From the NCBI GenBank assembly GCA_002371675.1, contig DFGE01000002.1, positions 75,764-139,763 of the forward strand: a stretch of 64,000 nt of DNA, given 5' to 3'. The notes under the pieces were generated by a model. That model did not search any database, was not told the origin of the DNA, and saw only the letters and a program-made list of their open reading frames with translations. Each line of letters opens with the position of its first letter. Position 1 is the first letter of the stretch. A program made the position numbers and the translations under genes. Shown one piece after another: positions 7,236 through 16,661 of this stretch. This stretch comes from Clostridiales bacterium UBA3758 (lineage in GTDB: Bacteria; Bacillota; Clostridia; Oscillospirales; Oscillospiraceae).

Positions 7236-9443
7236 ATGAAACGAAGAATCCTTGCAAGTCTTGTTCTGCTGGCGTTGCTGCTCTCTCTTTGTGCCTGTGG
7301 CAAAGCGGATGAAGCGGAGCCGATCGCACCGTCTGTTTCTGATGTTGAAACGACTGACGGCTGGATTCCGTCCCGGATCGCCTTTCCGGACTGGCTGACG
7401 CGCTCTACCGGCTGGGTGACCGAGGGTGACACGATCTATCTCAGCGGCCTGACGCCGGAGAATCAGCTCGTTGCTGCAGCTTATGACACGCTATCCGGCG
7501 AGTGGCAGCGCATCGACTTTACTACTTCCGACGCCTATCATCCGCAGTTGGGCAACCTGAGCTTTGCCGGGCACAGCCTCTGGGGACTCCTGCAGGAAGG
7601 TCCAAGCCGGGATGATATAAATACAGGACACTTTCGAGACGATTACGGGTACTATGTACTGCACATTGACCTTGAGAGCGGCGAGAGCACAGCGGTGCGT
7701 ATTCCCTTTGAGGGCGAGGGCAGCACGGAGGGCAGCGGACTCTTCTTCTCCGGCATCCTTGGCCTTGACGATGATCGGGCGCTGCTTGGCGCCATGGATC
7801 GCTTCTACATGATCGATGCCAATGTTAGTATTCTGTCCGAGCCGGACCTCCCCACCAATGGCGGGCTGTTCCACTTCCGTGTGGGCGACACGCTCTATCT
7901 CTGGACGCAGGACGGCTACGCGCCATTTGACCCGGAGACGCTGCGCTTTGGCCCGGCGTTAGATATTGACGGCTTGGGCGAGGCCAGCAGCAACAACGGA
8001 CATTTCCTGCGCAAGTGGCAGCGCTCCCTGTGCTCAGCCGACCCTGAGAGCGGAGAAAGCGAACTGCTGTTTCGCTGGATGGATATAGCTTTGAGCTATG
8101 GAGACATCTATGGCGGCGTATGTCTGGAAAACTCGCTGGGGGATGTATACTACCCGGATGGTGAAGAAATGATGCAAAAGGGCTTGATCGTCGCAAAAAG
8201 AGGGCAAATTCCGGTCAAGCAGCCGCTCCGTCTTGGCTGCTTCGGATATACCGGAGGCGAGATGTACGCCGATGCGCAGGCAAACGGCGCTTTACCCTAC
8301 TCCATAACGATGGAACTGCTGGACACCATCGTGCGCTTCAACAACACAGATCCACAGTATAAGATTGAGGTCGTACCGATCACCTATGCCAACGAGCAGG
8401 AGCGCGACCGTGTCTTGATCGAGCTGGCCACGCGCTCGGATCTTGATCTGCTTGATACGAGCATGCTGCCGGATAACGCGCTGGATTCCGGGCTGCTTGC
8501 AGACATGCTTCCGATGATCGACGCCGATGAAACAATCAGCCGGGAGGATTTCATAGAGCCGCTCTTGAAGTTCATGACGCAGAGCGGCGGACTTTATGAA
8601 TATACGGATAAATTCACACTGCTGACCATGACCACCCATGCCGACCTGTTTCCTGGGCGGGACCAATGGACCGTGGAAAACATTGAGTCGCTGATCGCCT
8701 CGCACCCGGAGATGGACCCGTTGTGGCACAGCTACGACAGAGAGCTCATCACCACGCTCTTCTGCTGGGCGGCCACGGCGGAGTTTGTCGACCGGGACAC
8801 AGCGACCTGCTCCTTCGACAGCCCTGCCTTTGTCCATTGGCTGGAGCTGATGAAGGCGCTGCCGGACGGCGGGCAGTATAGCGAAGAGGCAAAGCTCATG
8901 AACATCTGCTACGATCTGGCCTTCAATGCTGGGCACCAGGAAAAATACATGATGAAGGGTGAATATGTGGTGGCAGGCTTCCCCGAGACCCAGGGGACGG
9001 GCAGCTATTTCCTCAAGCTGGGCAGCAGTCCTAACGACTGGCGGGGAACGATGGGTGAGAATACCCGCATCGGCATCCTGGCTGCGAGCGGCAATCAAGC
9101 AGGCGCCTGGCGCTTTGTGCGCCAGCTTATGGAGGGCGCGGACGGCGCTTCCCTCATTGACGGCATCCCGGTTTTCAAGGCGAGCTTTGAGCGTGCGCTG
9201 ACAGCGCAAATCTCTGATGACTTTGATGAGCGCTTCCAGATCAGCTACATGACCGCCGAAAACGCGGAAGAGCTGCGGCAGCAGGTATATAACACAACCA
9301 AGCTTGTGGACACAGACGCGGGCATGCTGCGTATCCTGCGCGACGAAATCAATCGCTATTTTGGAGGGCAAGTCACCGCTCAAGAAGCGGCAAAAACCAT
9401 TCAATCACGGGCAAGTATTTATGTGTCTGAGCAATACGGCTGA
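7236..9443 (+). CDS. Propeller-SBP lipoprotein (module B)
   Basis: 735 residues with lipobox Cys21. The propeller-like half (about 40-330) ends at LLFRWMDIALSY. The SBP-like half has LLDTIVRFNNTDPQYKIEV, LDLLDTSMLPDNALDSG, ISREDFIEPL and CSFDSPAFVHWLELMK, and the tail IQSRASIYVSEQYG. It is a surface protein that probably binds a ligand and signals to the module B anti-sigma protein encoded on the other strand. It has no adjacent permease or ATPase. An ACGGAGG ribosome site lies upstream. Confidence 0.85.
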   Translation: MKRRILASLVLLALLLSLCACGKADEAEPIAPSVSDVETTDGWIPSRIAFPDWLTRSTGWVTEGDTIYLSGLTPENQLVAAAYDTLSGEWQRIDFTTSDAYHPQLGNLSFAGHSLWGLLQEGPSRDDINTGHFRDDYGYYVLHIDLESGESTAVRIPFEGEGSTEGSGLFFSGILGLDDDRALLGAMDRFYMIDANVSILSEPDLPTNGGLFHFRVGDTLYLWTQDGYAPFDPETLRFGPALDIDGLGEASSNNGHFLRKWQRSLCSADPESGESELLFRWMDIALSYGDIYGGVCLENSLGDVYYPDGEEMMQKGLIVAKRGQIPVKQPLRLGCFGYTGGEMYADAQANGALPYSITMELLDTIVRFNNTDPQYKIEVVPITYANEQERDRVLIELATRSDLDLLDTSMLPDNALDSGLLADMLPMIDADETISREDFIEPLLKFMTQSGGLYEYTDKFTLLTMTTHADLFPGRDQWTVENIESLIASHPEMDPLWHSYDRELITTLFCWAATAEFVDRDTATCSFDSPAFVHWLELMKALPDGGQYSEEAKLMNICYDLAFNAGHQEKYMMKGEYVVAGFPETQGTGSYFLKLGSSPNDWRGTMGENTRIGILAASGNQAGAWRFVRQLMEGADGASLIDGIPVFKASFERALTAQISDDFDERFQISYMTAENAEELRQQVYNTTKLVDTDAGMLRILRDEINRYFGGQVTAQEAAKTIQSRASIYVSEQYG

Positions 9444-9451
9444 CCAACGTA

Positions 9452-9481
9452 CAAGCGGGAGCGATTCGTCGCTCCCGCTTG
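9452..9481. terminator. Bidirectional terminator between modules B and C
   Basis: A 13-bp perfect stem with TTCG loop, identical in core to the one at 5686-5719. It lies between convergent genes. Confidence 0.8.
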
Positions 9482-9494
9482 CTATATCTTCATA

Positions 9495-10604
9495 TCATTT
9501 GTTTTCCCACAAAACCAGATCGCCCAGGACGATCTGCTGTACGTCGTGGATGTCGATCGCGCGCGGCCATCCAGTATACAGGCTGACTACGCCATCTTCA
9601 TAGCGGGCGCTCAGCGCGCCCTTGGTAACCATACTGCTGCCGTCGGAAAAGATGATACGCGCGTTCATACAGATGCTGTCTTCCACCCGCAGCCAGGCTT
9701 TCTGCAGTTCAAGATCGCTGCCCGTATAAACAGCTTCAGCCGCCGGATAGCGAAGATGCCAGACACTGCTGACCGGTGTGAGCTCCAGACCGATCAGCTC
9801 GACCTCCTTGCCGCTTTCATCGTCTTTCCAGCTTACGCTTCCGAAATCGAAGCTGCGGCGATCCTCGTCTGTCGGCGTCAGCGAAACGCTGCCAAAGCTC
9901 CTTGTGGCGATATAGTCCTCAGCCAGAAGCAACTCAAGCTCGGCTGTGTCCGAGCCGCTGCCTTCCAGAAAGTCCGCCAGCGATTCTGAGAAAACATGGC
10001 AGCAAAGCGTCAGTGTCTGCGTCTCGGCGTCATAGGCGTCCCGCTGAACGAGGGCCCGGAGCGCCTCCGGTGTGTGTGCTGAGCTGCCCGGTCTGATCCA
10101 GGGATCGGCAAAGCCCTTCAGGTCTGAGCCCACGATCTGCCAGCGGAAGGAGATCGGCTGCTCGGGGTAGCCCGCGATCTCTTCCTCCGTTACCGGGGAC
10201 ACGTTGACATAGACCTCTTGAAACTCCCCATCGTTGATGGTCGAGAGCAGCACGGCGCCGGGCGTAGATTCATCGGGGGTCTCATATTCCACATAGCTTT
10301 CCGTTTGGTGCTCGTTCAGATTCCTCTCTGCGCGCAGTTCCTGCTGCCGCGCCGCGTGGATGCTGCTGATCGCATAGGCAACGATGCCAAGAGAAAGGAG
10401 CAGCGCCGCGGCAAAGGCGAAGGGTATGACCCGTCTGGAACGGATATGCACGATTTCTTTCTTCGGCTTGGCTGCTTTGCTTTCTGCTTTGATTTCGGCC
10501 AGCACCCGCGCTTTGACGCGCTTGGTCAGTTCTTTTTCTTCTTTTCCGATCATGAGTTCCTCCGCAGAGCAGTTATCCACCAGATCAGCAATACTCAGCT
10601 TCAT
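9495..10604 (-). CDS. Single-pass membrane anti-sigma-like protein (module C)
   Basis: 369 residues: cytoplasmic 1-59 with a basic, coiled-coil-like stretch (KELTKRVKARVLAEIKAE), a membrane helix about 60-80 (SLGIVAYAIS), and a large ectodomain. The segment VLLSTINDGEFQEVYVNVSP is shared with the module D protein (TLLSTMNNGDYQIMFFNISP), so C and D form their own ectodomain class. It starts 20 nt inside the sigma gene, preceded by AAAGGGGG. It probably holds the module C sigma at the membrane. Confidence 0.75.
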   Translation of the reverse strand: MKLSIADLVDNCSAEELMIGKEEKELTKRVKARVLAEIKAESKAAKPKKEIVHIRSRRVIPFAFAAALLLSLGIVAYAISSIHAARQQELRAERNLNEHQTESYVEYETPDESTPGAVLLSTINDGEFQEVYVNVSPVTEEEIAGYPEQPISFRWQIVGSDLKGFADPWIRPGSSAHTPEALRALVQRDAYDAETQTLTLCCHVFSESLADFLEGSGSDTAELELLLAEDYIATRSFGSVSLTPTDEDRRSFDFGSVSWKDDESGKEVELIGLELTPVSSVWHLRYPAAEAVYTGSDLELQKAWLRVEDSICMNARIIFSDGSSMVTKGALSARYEDGVVSLYTGWPRAIDIHDVQQIVLGDLVLWENK

Positions 10605-11142
10605 AGCAAAGCCCCCTTTCCACCAAACGTGTTTTCAGCTTTTCCCGACCCCGGGAGAGCCGGTTCCGGACGATGGACGGCTTTAAGCCCATGGCGGCGG
10701 CAATCTCATCGGTCTTCTGATACAGGTAATAGTATCGCAGGAAAATGGAGCGATCCGGTTCCCCGAGAGAGTCTACCGCTTCCTTTGTCGCCTGAATGGC
10801 CTCCTGCCGCACGGCCTCGGTTTCCGGCCCTTCTGCGACCAACTCCAGCGCGTCGTCCTCCAACGGAAGATTCAGGTGCAGCGCGCGGAGCTTATCTTTG
10901 GCGCGGTTTCGTGTCACGGCGGCGAGCCAGGGGCGGAGCTTGCCGTCTTCTATATCAGCGGCATTCTTCCAAAGAGATAAAAACACATCGGCTACGACCT
11001 CCTCGACATCCTCTTCCTGCAGGGGCGGGTCGATGATATTCCTCACGATAGCGGCGACATATGGAGTATACAACTCCATGATCTCGCCCAAGGCTGCGCT
11101 TTCTCCATTTTGTAAGCGCCGCAGTAGCCTTGCTTCTTTCAA
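10585..11142 (-). CDS. ECF RNA polymerase sigma factor (module C), TTG start
   Basis: 185 residues. I place the start at the TTG at 11142: GAGGG lies 8 nt upstream, and the N-terminus (KEARLLRRLQNGE) then aligns without gaps with sigma B. No in-frame ATG lies near. Regions 2 (EEDVEEVVADVFLSLW, LAAVTRNRAKDKLR) and 4 (TDEIAAAMGLKPSIVRNRLS) are intact. It is a close paralogue of sigma B, with the same divergent arrangement toward lipoproteins. Confidence 0.9.
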   Translation of the reverse strand: MKEARLLRRLQNGESAALGEIMELYTPYVAAIVRNIIDPPLQEEDVEEVVADVFLSLWKNAADIEDGKLRPWLAAVTRNRAKDKLRALHLNLPLEDDALELVAEGPETEAVRQEAIQATKEAVDSLGEPDRSIFLRYYYLYQKTDEIAAAMGLKPSIVRNRLSRGREKLKTRLVERGLCYEAEYC

Positions 11143-11178
11143 CTTGAGATTCCCTCTTTCTATATGATCTCTCACTAT

Positions 11179-11263
11179 TAAGAACGCGCGCACCCGGCAT
11201 TTTGTCGCACAGGAAATAATAATAATTTTTCGTGCGACAAGAGCGGAACTCGGCGCGTTCTTA
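11179..11263. promoter_or_regulatory. Symmetric divergent ECF-like promoters of module C
   Basis: Both strands carry GTGCGACA as -35 and CGCGTTCTTA as -10. Plus strand: GCGAC 11234-11238 and -10 11254-11263. Minus strand: GCGAC at 11204-11208 and -10 at 11179-11188. The spacer is 15 nt in each direction, so the whole interval is one large inverted repeat. This matches the layout in module B. Confidence 0.6.
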
Positions 11264-11285
11264 TGCGTGAAAGGAGGTCGTAAAC

Positions 11286-12533
11286 ATGACCAGAAAGATC
11301 CTATGTCTGATTCTTTCGCTCTCCATGATACTCTCATTGGCCGCCTGCAGCAAGCAGAGCGAGAAGCCGGTGGCCGCCGATCCCGGCGAAAGCGTGCCGG
11401 AACCGCTGGAAACGTCCTTGCCCGTCTCCCCGCTGCCGGAGGAGGAAAAAACGGTGATCACACTGGCGACCGCTTATATGGACGGGCCGCTGTACACCAT
11501 GATCCGGCAGTTCAACGAGCAAAGCCCTGACTGCCGGGTGGAAACCCGCGTATACGAATTCGGGTCCTGGGACAAGCTGCGCGTGGAGATTATGGCCGGG
11601 CAGGGACCGGATATGATCGACACGGTTTCTCTCGCGCTGGGCGGAGAGCAGTCGCTGTATCTGGAAGATTTGTTGCCTTTTCTTGAGCGCGACCCGGAGC
11701 TTTCCGCGGATGACTTCATCCCCGCCGTACTGGAGGCCATGACGGAAGACGGCAAGCTCTATACGCTCACACCATCTTTCTTCCTCAGTGCGGTACTGGA
11801 TTATGATGGCGCGGCACAGTCGGGCTTGAGCTTTGAGGAATATGAAAGAGCTCTTGGCCCGGCTCCTGATGTGGGCGACATTTTTCCGGTTCCCAGTGCC
11901 ATGCAGAACTTCCGTGAGGCCTTCCCGGTGATCGAAAACGACGTGGTGAACGGAAATGACGTGGACACAGCGGTTCTGAGAGGATGGCTGCAGTTTTGCA
12001 AGGACGCGCCGAGCCTGGGTGTCCGGCACGAAGAGATCGGCGCCTGCGGGCGGCTTCCGGCCATTCGCACCTATATCTCCGATGACGCCGAGCTGGTCGG
12101 CTGGCCCGCGCAGAAAAGCAGCGGCTTTTATGTCATGCAGGGAGCGGGTTTCTTTAACACCGGTATGCTGGCTGACAGCACGCACAAGGAGGAAGCCTGG
12201 CGCTTCATGCGCTATGCTCTCTTCGCCTATTACGGCGACATCTTTGGCCGGGACGCACCGGGCGGCTTCGACGATTTTCCGGTGCTGAAGGATCTCTTTG
12301 AGGCGCATCTGCAAAAGGGACTTGAAGATCAGGACTATCCGATTACCGAGCAGGACGCACAGCGCCTGCGGGAAATCGTCTACGGGATCGACGTTCCCAG
12401 TTTCAAGCACGAAGGACTTCTGACAGTATTATTGCCGCTGGCCGAAGCCTACTTTTCGGGACAGCGCAATCTGGATGAGACGGTCACGCAGATGGAGTCG
12501 AAGATCCGGCTGTATGTGGCCGAACATGACTGA
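11286..12533 (+). CDS. SBP-domain lipoprotein without propeller (module C, first)
   Basis: 415 residues, lipobox Cys21. After a short linker (to about 55) it goes directly into the SBP-like domain (TVITLATAYMDGPLYTMIRQ, GPDMIDTVSLAL, LSADDFIPAVLEAM) and ends with the family tail MESKIRLYVAEHD. It lacks the beta-propeller-like half of its paralogues, which shows that the SBP domain is the common minimum. It is divergent from sigma C and preceded by AAAGGAGG. It is likely a sensor or ligand-capture protein. Confidence 0.85.
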   Translation: MTRKILCLILSLSMILSLAACSKQSEKPVAADPGESVPEPLETSLPVSPLPEEEKTVITLATAYMDGPLYTMIRQFNEQSPDCRVETRVYEFGSWDKLRVEIMAGQGPDMIDTVSLALGGEQSLYLEDLLPFLERDPELSADDFIPAVLEAMTEDGKLYTLTPSFFLSAVLDYDGAAQSGLSFEEYERALGPAPDVGDIFPVPSAMQNFREAFPVIENDVVNGNDVDTAVLRGWLQFCKDAPSLGVRHEEIGACGRLPAIRTYISDDAELVGWPAQKSSGFYVMQGAGFFNTGMLADSTHKEEAWRFMRYALFAYYGDIFGRDAPGGFDDFPVLKDLFEAHLQKGLEDQDYPITEQDAQRLREIVYGIDVPSFKHEGLLTVLLPLAEAYFSGQRNLDETVTQMESKIRLYVAEHD

Positions 12534-12548
12534 AGCGACAAATGATTT

Positions 12549-12578
12549 GTAACAAAAGCACGAAAAAAAGCGTTTATA
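12549..12578 (+). promoter_or_regulatory. Candidate internal ECF-type promoter
   Basis: GTAAC (12549-12553), 16 nt, then GCGTTTATA (12570-12578), very like the plus-strand promoter of module B (GCAAC-15-GTGTTTATA). It would let the second module C lipoprotein be expressed separately. Confidence 0.45.
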
Positions 12579-12598
12579 GAAGTGAAGGAGTTTCTGCT

Positions 12599-14773
12599 AT
12601 GAGCAAAAAACTGATTTGCATGCTTCTTGCATGCCTGATGATACTCTCCCTTTCCGCCTGCGGCAAGCAGACGGAACAGCCTGCCGAACTGGTCGTCGAG
12701 GGGAACGCCGTTCCCGGCTACATCCCCTCGGAAATCTCCGTCCCCAAAGAGCTCGGCAGGGTAAACAGCGAATGGGATGCGCAAGGAGACACGCTGTTCC
12801 TCTCCGGCTATACGGGCGAAGCCCTGATCGGCTGCTATGATACCGTAAACGACGAGTGGACGCTGCTTACCTATGACAGCAACGCGATCCCCGGTTCCGT
12901 TGTGCTGCGTGGTCTGTCCGTCTCGGGCAATGCGGTCTGGGCGCTGTTGGAGAGCCAAACCGAGCAGTCGATGGAGTCTCAATATTGGATGTACTTCTGC
13001 GACAGAACGCAGGGCAGCACCGGCAGCGTACAGGTGATCCCATTTTCGGGTGGCGAGTCAACAGAGGCTTCCGGTCTGTATTTTTCGGGAATCCTTGCTT
13101 TAGATGAAAACCGGGCGATCCTCTGCGCCGGTGAACAGGGCTATGTCGTAGACCGAGAGATGAATCTGCAGCAGAAATTGGATCTGCAGGGCACCGTCTT
13201 TCAAAGCAGCTTACGCTCCGGAACGGAGCGTCTGTATCACACGGGGCATATGGATGGGCAGAACTATGTCGTGGGAACCTGCAGCTTTGCCCCCGAAACC
13301 CTGAGCTTCAGCCCCGCGCGGGAGCTGGAGTTTGCAGGCAGCTTTTTCAGTGAAAACGGCCGCTGGATCAACAGCGTGGATGGTACGGTCTGTGAGATCG
13401 ACCCGGAGAGCGGTGCGGTAAAGGAACGGCTTTTCCGCTGGATCGACGTGGCATTGAGCTATGCCAGCAAGGGTGGGTATGCGCTGTTTGAAAACAGCGC
13501 CGGGGACTTTTTCTATCCTGTCATGGATGGAAAATCCGTGATCAAAGTTACGCAAGGAATGATCAAGGAGCGGCAGACGCTCGTTCTGGGCAGCTTTGGC
13601 GGTGCGCAGGCTGGCTTTTTGATAGATCCGGAAACCGGCATTTCCCGTGACCTGCTGGACGCCGTGATCCGCTTCAACAATACGAATCCCGACTACAAGG
13701 TGGAGATCCAGAAGCTCGATTTCGACGCTGAAGGACAGCGAGACAAGCGCCTCATTGAGCTTGCCACAGGCAGCGGCATCGACATTCTGGACACCGCCGG
13801 ACTGCCGGAGCTCAGTCTGGACAGTGGCCTGCTCCTGGATATGCTTCCGTATCTTGATGCAGACCCTGACCTGAGCCGGGAGGATTTCATTCAGCCCCTG
13901 CTGAACGCCATGCTGAAAAACGGCGGGCTCTATGAACTGACTGCGCGGGTCACTCTCATCGGCTTTGCCGCGCACCCGGATCGCTTCCCAGGACGCGACG
14001 CCTGGACGGTGGAGGAAGCGACAGAGCAGATGCGGGAAATGCCGGACAACTGGCAGCTTTTCCCCTCATGGCAGGACCGGGAGGTTCTTCTGGACATGCT
14101 GGCCAAGATGGCCACGGCGGAGTTCGTGGATTGGGAAAACGGCAGCAGTTCCTTCGACAGCCCGGAATTCAAGGCATGGTTGCAGCTTGTGAAGGATGCG
14201 CCTTACAGCGCGGAGTATACCGAAGATCCGCAGCTTCTGTATATGAGCTGGGATCTTGCCGCGAACACCGGGGCGACGATCCGCATGGCGCTGCAGAACG
14301 ATTACGTTTATTGCGGCTTCCCCGGCACGAGCGGCAGCGGCTGTTATTTCATCCAGCTCGGAACCGGCCCGGATCAATTTCGGACAACGGCAGGCGCGGC
14401 GACGCGCCTCGGCATTATGGCTTCCTCTCAGCACCCGGACGGCGCGTGGCAGCTCATCCGTCTGCTGCTGACAAACGCCGCGGAGAGTAATATCATGAAC
14501 GGAATTCCCGTGCTGCAAAGCAGCTTTGAGGCCGCTTTGCAGGCAAGCATCTCGGATCAGATCGTGCAGGGCTTTGATAACTTCAACGCCGACGACGCGC
14601 AAAGACTGCGGGAGCTTGTGTATGCGACGGACAAGCTGGTGCGCTGCGACGAAACGCTGCTTGACATGATTAAAACGAACGCGCGGGCCTACTTCGGCGG
14701 CCAAATCAGCCTTGACGAGGCAGCCGACCGTATCCAAAGCAGCGCAAGGCTGTACGTCGCCGAGCAGGGCTGA
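12599..14773 (+). CDS. Propeller-SBP lipoprotein (module C, second)
   Basis: 724 residues with lipobox Cys21. The propeller-like half ends at RLFRWIDVALSY. The SBP half has LLDAVIRFNNTNPDYKVEI, IDILDTAGLPELSLDSG, LSREDFIQPLLNAM and SSFDSPEFKAWLQLVK, and the tail IQSSARLYVAEQG. It is the closest relative of the module B and I lipoproteins. GAAGGAG (12584-12590) fixes the start. With the propeller-less protein before it, module C has two potential ligand-binding surface proteins for one sigma pair. Confidence 0.85.
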   Translation: MSKKLICMLLACLMILSLSACGKQTEQPAELVVEGNAVPGYIPSEISVPKELGRVNSEWDAQGDTLFLSGYTGEALIGCYDTVNDEWTLLTYDSNAIPGSVVLRGLSVSGNAVWALLESQTEQSMESQYWMYFCDRTQGSTGSVQVIPFSGGESTEASGLYFSGILALDENRAILCAGEQGYVVDREMNLQQKLDLQGTVFQSSLRSGTERLYHTGHMDGQNYVVGTCSFAPETLSFSPARELEFAGSFFSENGRWINSVDGTVCEIDPESGAVKERLFRWIDVALSYASKGGYALFENSAGDFFYPVMDGKSVIKVTQGMIKERQTLVLGSFGGAQAGFLIDPETGISRDLLDAVIRFNNTNPDYKVEIQKLDFDAEGQRDKRLIELATGSGIDILDTAGLPELSLDSGLLLDMLPYLDADPDLSREDFIQPLLNAMLKNGGLYELTARVTLIGFAAHPDRFPGRDAWTVEEATEQMREMPDNWQLFPSWQDREVLLDMLAKMATAEFVDWENGSSSFDSPEFKAWLQLVKDAPYSAEYTEDPQLLYMSWDLAANTGATIRMALQNDYVYCGFPGTSGSGCYFIQLGTGPDQFRTTAGAATRLGIMASSQHPDGAWQLIRLLLTNAAESNIMNGIPVLQSSFEAALQASISDQIVQGFDNFNADDAQRLRELVYATDKLVRCDETLLDMIKTNARAYFGGQISLDEAADRIQSSARLYVAEQG

Positions 14774-14844
14774 GCCGTTAAGAAAGCTTAAGAGACAGTC
14801 TCGTGCCAGATATGGTAAAATACAGCAGAAAAAGGGGTGTAGGT

Positions 14845-16176
14845 ATGGCTTCTCTGAAACACTATTTGCAGATCGGCGGGAAATATGGCCTCCTTTCTCT
14901 GCTGCTGTCCGGACTGCTTTATGTTCTTTTTGTGCTGCGGCCTTGGAAAAAGCGAGAACTGGATAAGTCTTTTCGAATCAAGTGGTTTTTGACACTGTGG
15001 TATCTTTGCATTCTGGCACTTGTTGTGTTCGGCAACCGCTCGCCTTTAATCCATGCAAGTAATATACATCCGTTTGAAGCGCTCCATGAGGCCCTTACCA
15101 GCGCTGACCGGCACGCGGCAATTCAGCTCTTACTGAATATCCTTGCCTTTGTTCCGCTTGGATTGCTTCTCGTCTGGCACGCGCAGAGCATAAGAAAGGG
15201 AAAGCGGCTCTATTTGCTGGCGATTCTGTTTCCTTCGCTGATCGAATGCACACAGTACGTTGCACGGCTTGGCGCGATGGACATCGACGACCTGCTCGCA
15301 AACAGCCTCGGTGCGATCTGGGGATTATGCCTCGGAGAGTGCTATACAAACCTCAAAAGCCGAAAGCCGGTGCTGACTTCAGCCTTCGCAGCGATACTGC
15401 CTGTAGCTGCCCTTGTCGCCGGACTGCTGTGGCTGTCGGCGCGCCCCTGTGGATTCGTGCGGCAGGATTTCCCTGACCATACACACGGGAAGCCGCAGGA
15501 GGTTAAGCTTGAGGCACTGGACGGGCAACTGCCCGCGAGCGTGACTATCTATCAGCTTGTCAGCCCGCCGAGAAGCGAGGCAGAAGCGACTGCCGACCGT
15601 CTGTTTGAAGCGCTCGGCCGGGCAAGGAAAGCGGACTCTTCGGATGTCTATGACGATCTTGCGGTCTACCGGGCTGAAGGCTCTAACGAGTACCTTTGGT
15701 ACTATTACACCGGTCAATTTGATCTGTACATTCCTAACGGGCTGCCTACAGAGGGGACCGCAGCAGATACGGCTTTGCAGGTACTGGAGCACGCGGGCTA
15801 TTCGTTCCCGGAGCCAAGTGAAGTGGGAGAAAACAGTCTTGTCTGGCACTTCGTCCCGTCAAGCGGCATGCTCTATGATGGGATGATCCAGGTAATAAGC
15901 GGTGCAGACAGCATCACTAAGATATCAATGAAGGTCAACGCTCTCCAGCGTAGCTCGGACTGCGCTGCCTTGGATACGGCGGGGCTGGAAAAAGCGCTGC
16001 GACAAGGTCGCTTCTCTATCCTGGATGGAACAAATGCTGCGCAGATCCGTCAGCTCGAATGCCGGAGCGCTGAACTCACGTGGAGCATTGACGGGAAAGG
16101 CTATTATCATCCACTTCTTCGGATTAACTGCCTGATCGACGGGGAGCCGAGCCAAATCCTCGCCCCGGTCTTTTGA
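14845..16176 (+). CDS. VanZ-family membrane protein with extracytoplasmic tail
   Basis: 443 residues. Six predicted membrane helices (about 15-32, 47-63, 93-111, 120-136, 150-166, 180-197) carry VanZ-like features (LLLNILAFVPLGLLL, IECTQYVARLGAMDIDDLLANSLGA). A hydrophilic domain of about 245 residues follows, which is unusual for plain VanZ proteins. VanZ relatives can lower teicoplanin susceptibility, but most have unknown roles. The start at 14845 follows AAAGGGG; an upstream in-frame ATG at 14803 lacks a site. It may belong to the envelope-sensing theme of the island. Confidence 0.75.
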   Translation: MASLKHYLQIGGKYGLLSLLLSGLLYVLFVLRPWKKRELDKSFRIKWFLTLWYLCILALVVFGNRSPLIHASNIHPFEALHEALTSADRHAAIQLLLNILAFVPLGLLLVWHAQSIRKGKRLYLLAILFPSLIECTQYVARLGAMDIDDLLANSLGAIWGLCLGECYTNLKSRKPVLTSAFAAILPVAALVAGLLWLSARPCGFVRQDFPDHTHGKPQEVKLEALDGQLPASVTIYQLVSPPRSEAEATADRLFEALGRARKADSSDVYDDLAVYRAEGSNEYLWYYYTGQFDLYIPNGLPTEGTAADTALQVLEHAGYSFPEPSEVGENSLVWHFVPSSGMLYDGMIQVISGADSITKISMKVNALQRSSDCAALDTAGLEKALRQGRFSILDGTNAAQIRQLECRSAELTWSIDGKGYYHPLLRINCLIDGEPSQILAPVF

Positions 16177-16191
16177 AAGGAATGATTTTGC

Positions 16192-16488
16192 TTGGATACC
16201 ATGCTTTGCTCAACCAACAGCTTACGGCACAGAGATATCACACTTGATCCGCTCAGGCAAAGATGCACTCTTCGCGGAGAGCCTATCCCTCTGACCAACA
16301 CGGAGTTTGCCATTCTCCGCTTTCTTATGGAGAACAAGGCGGAGCACGGCTTCGGCCTCCCCGCTGTGCAGCGCATCCTGCAGCAGATGAAAGGAGAACT
16401 TGTCATCGACTACAGCGAGCCCTGGTTCCAGGTCGTGGCGGAGATCCCAAACGAATCCATACGGAACAAAACCAATACACAGCTTTAG
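16192..16488 (+). pseudogene. Chimeric remnant: winged-helix start joined to histidine-kinase end
   Basis: A 98-codon frame with a TTG start. Codons 1-50 match the first half of an OmpR-type winged helix (ITLDPLRQRCTLRGEPIPLT, then NTEFAILRFLMENK). Codons about 52-90 match the end of a GHKL ATPase domain (HGFGLPAVQRILQQMKGEL, then the F-Q-V-V-A-E-I-P strand). Neither domain is complete, and the switch comes at ENK-A-EHGFGL. The simplest reading is an in-frame deletion that fused a receiver-less regulator to a downstream kinase, so it is probably not functional. It lies 15 nt after the VanZ gene. Confidence 0.65.
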
Positions 16489-16549
16489 CATATAACGAGA
16501 GTGCCTGACTCCTACTGGGGGCGTGGCTTTGCCAATGCTAAGCAGTACC

Positions 16550-16584
16550 AAGAACAGGCGCACCGAAAGGAGTCGCCTGTTCTT
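16550..16584 (+). terminator. Hairpin terminator after the VanZ unit
   Basis: An 11-bp stem (16550-16560 with 16574-16584) and 13-nt loop, followed by only one further T. I see no gene in the rest of 16489-16661. Confidence 0.5.
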
Positions 16585-16661
16585 TGCGCCTGCGCCAGTA
16601 TTTGGAATATTGGCCTTGCGCGACGTGCTTGCCCGCAAAAGATGATTTCTCAAGAATGCTG

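Noticed and set aside
11142..11337. N-terminal extension of sigma C from an upstream ATG at 11337
   Set aside because: The added 65 codons cover the divergent promoter region and have no homology; the TTG at 11142 with GAGGG aligns with sigma B.
16489..16661. Remnant of a mobile-element protein after the chimeric frame
   Set aside because: The translated fragment could not be matched to any family that I can name with confidence.
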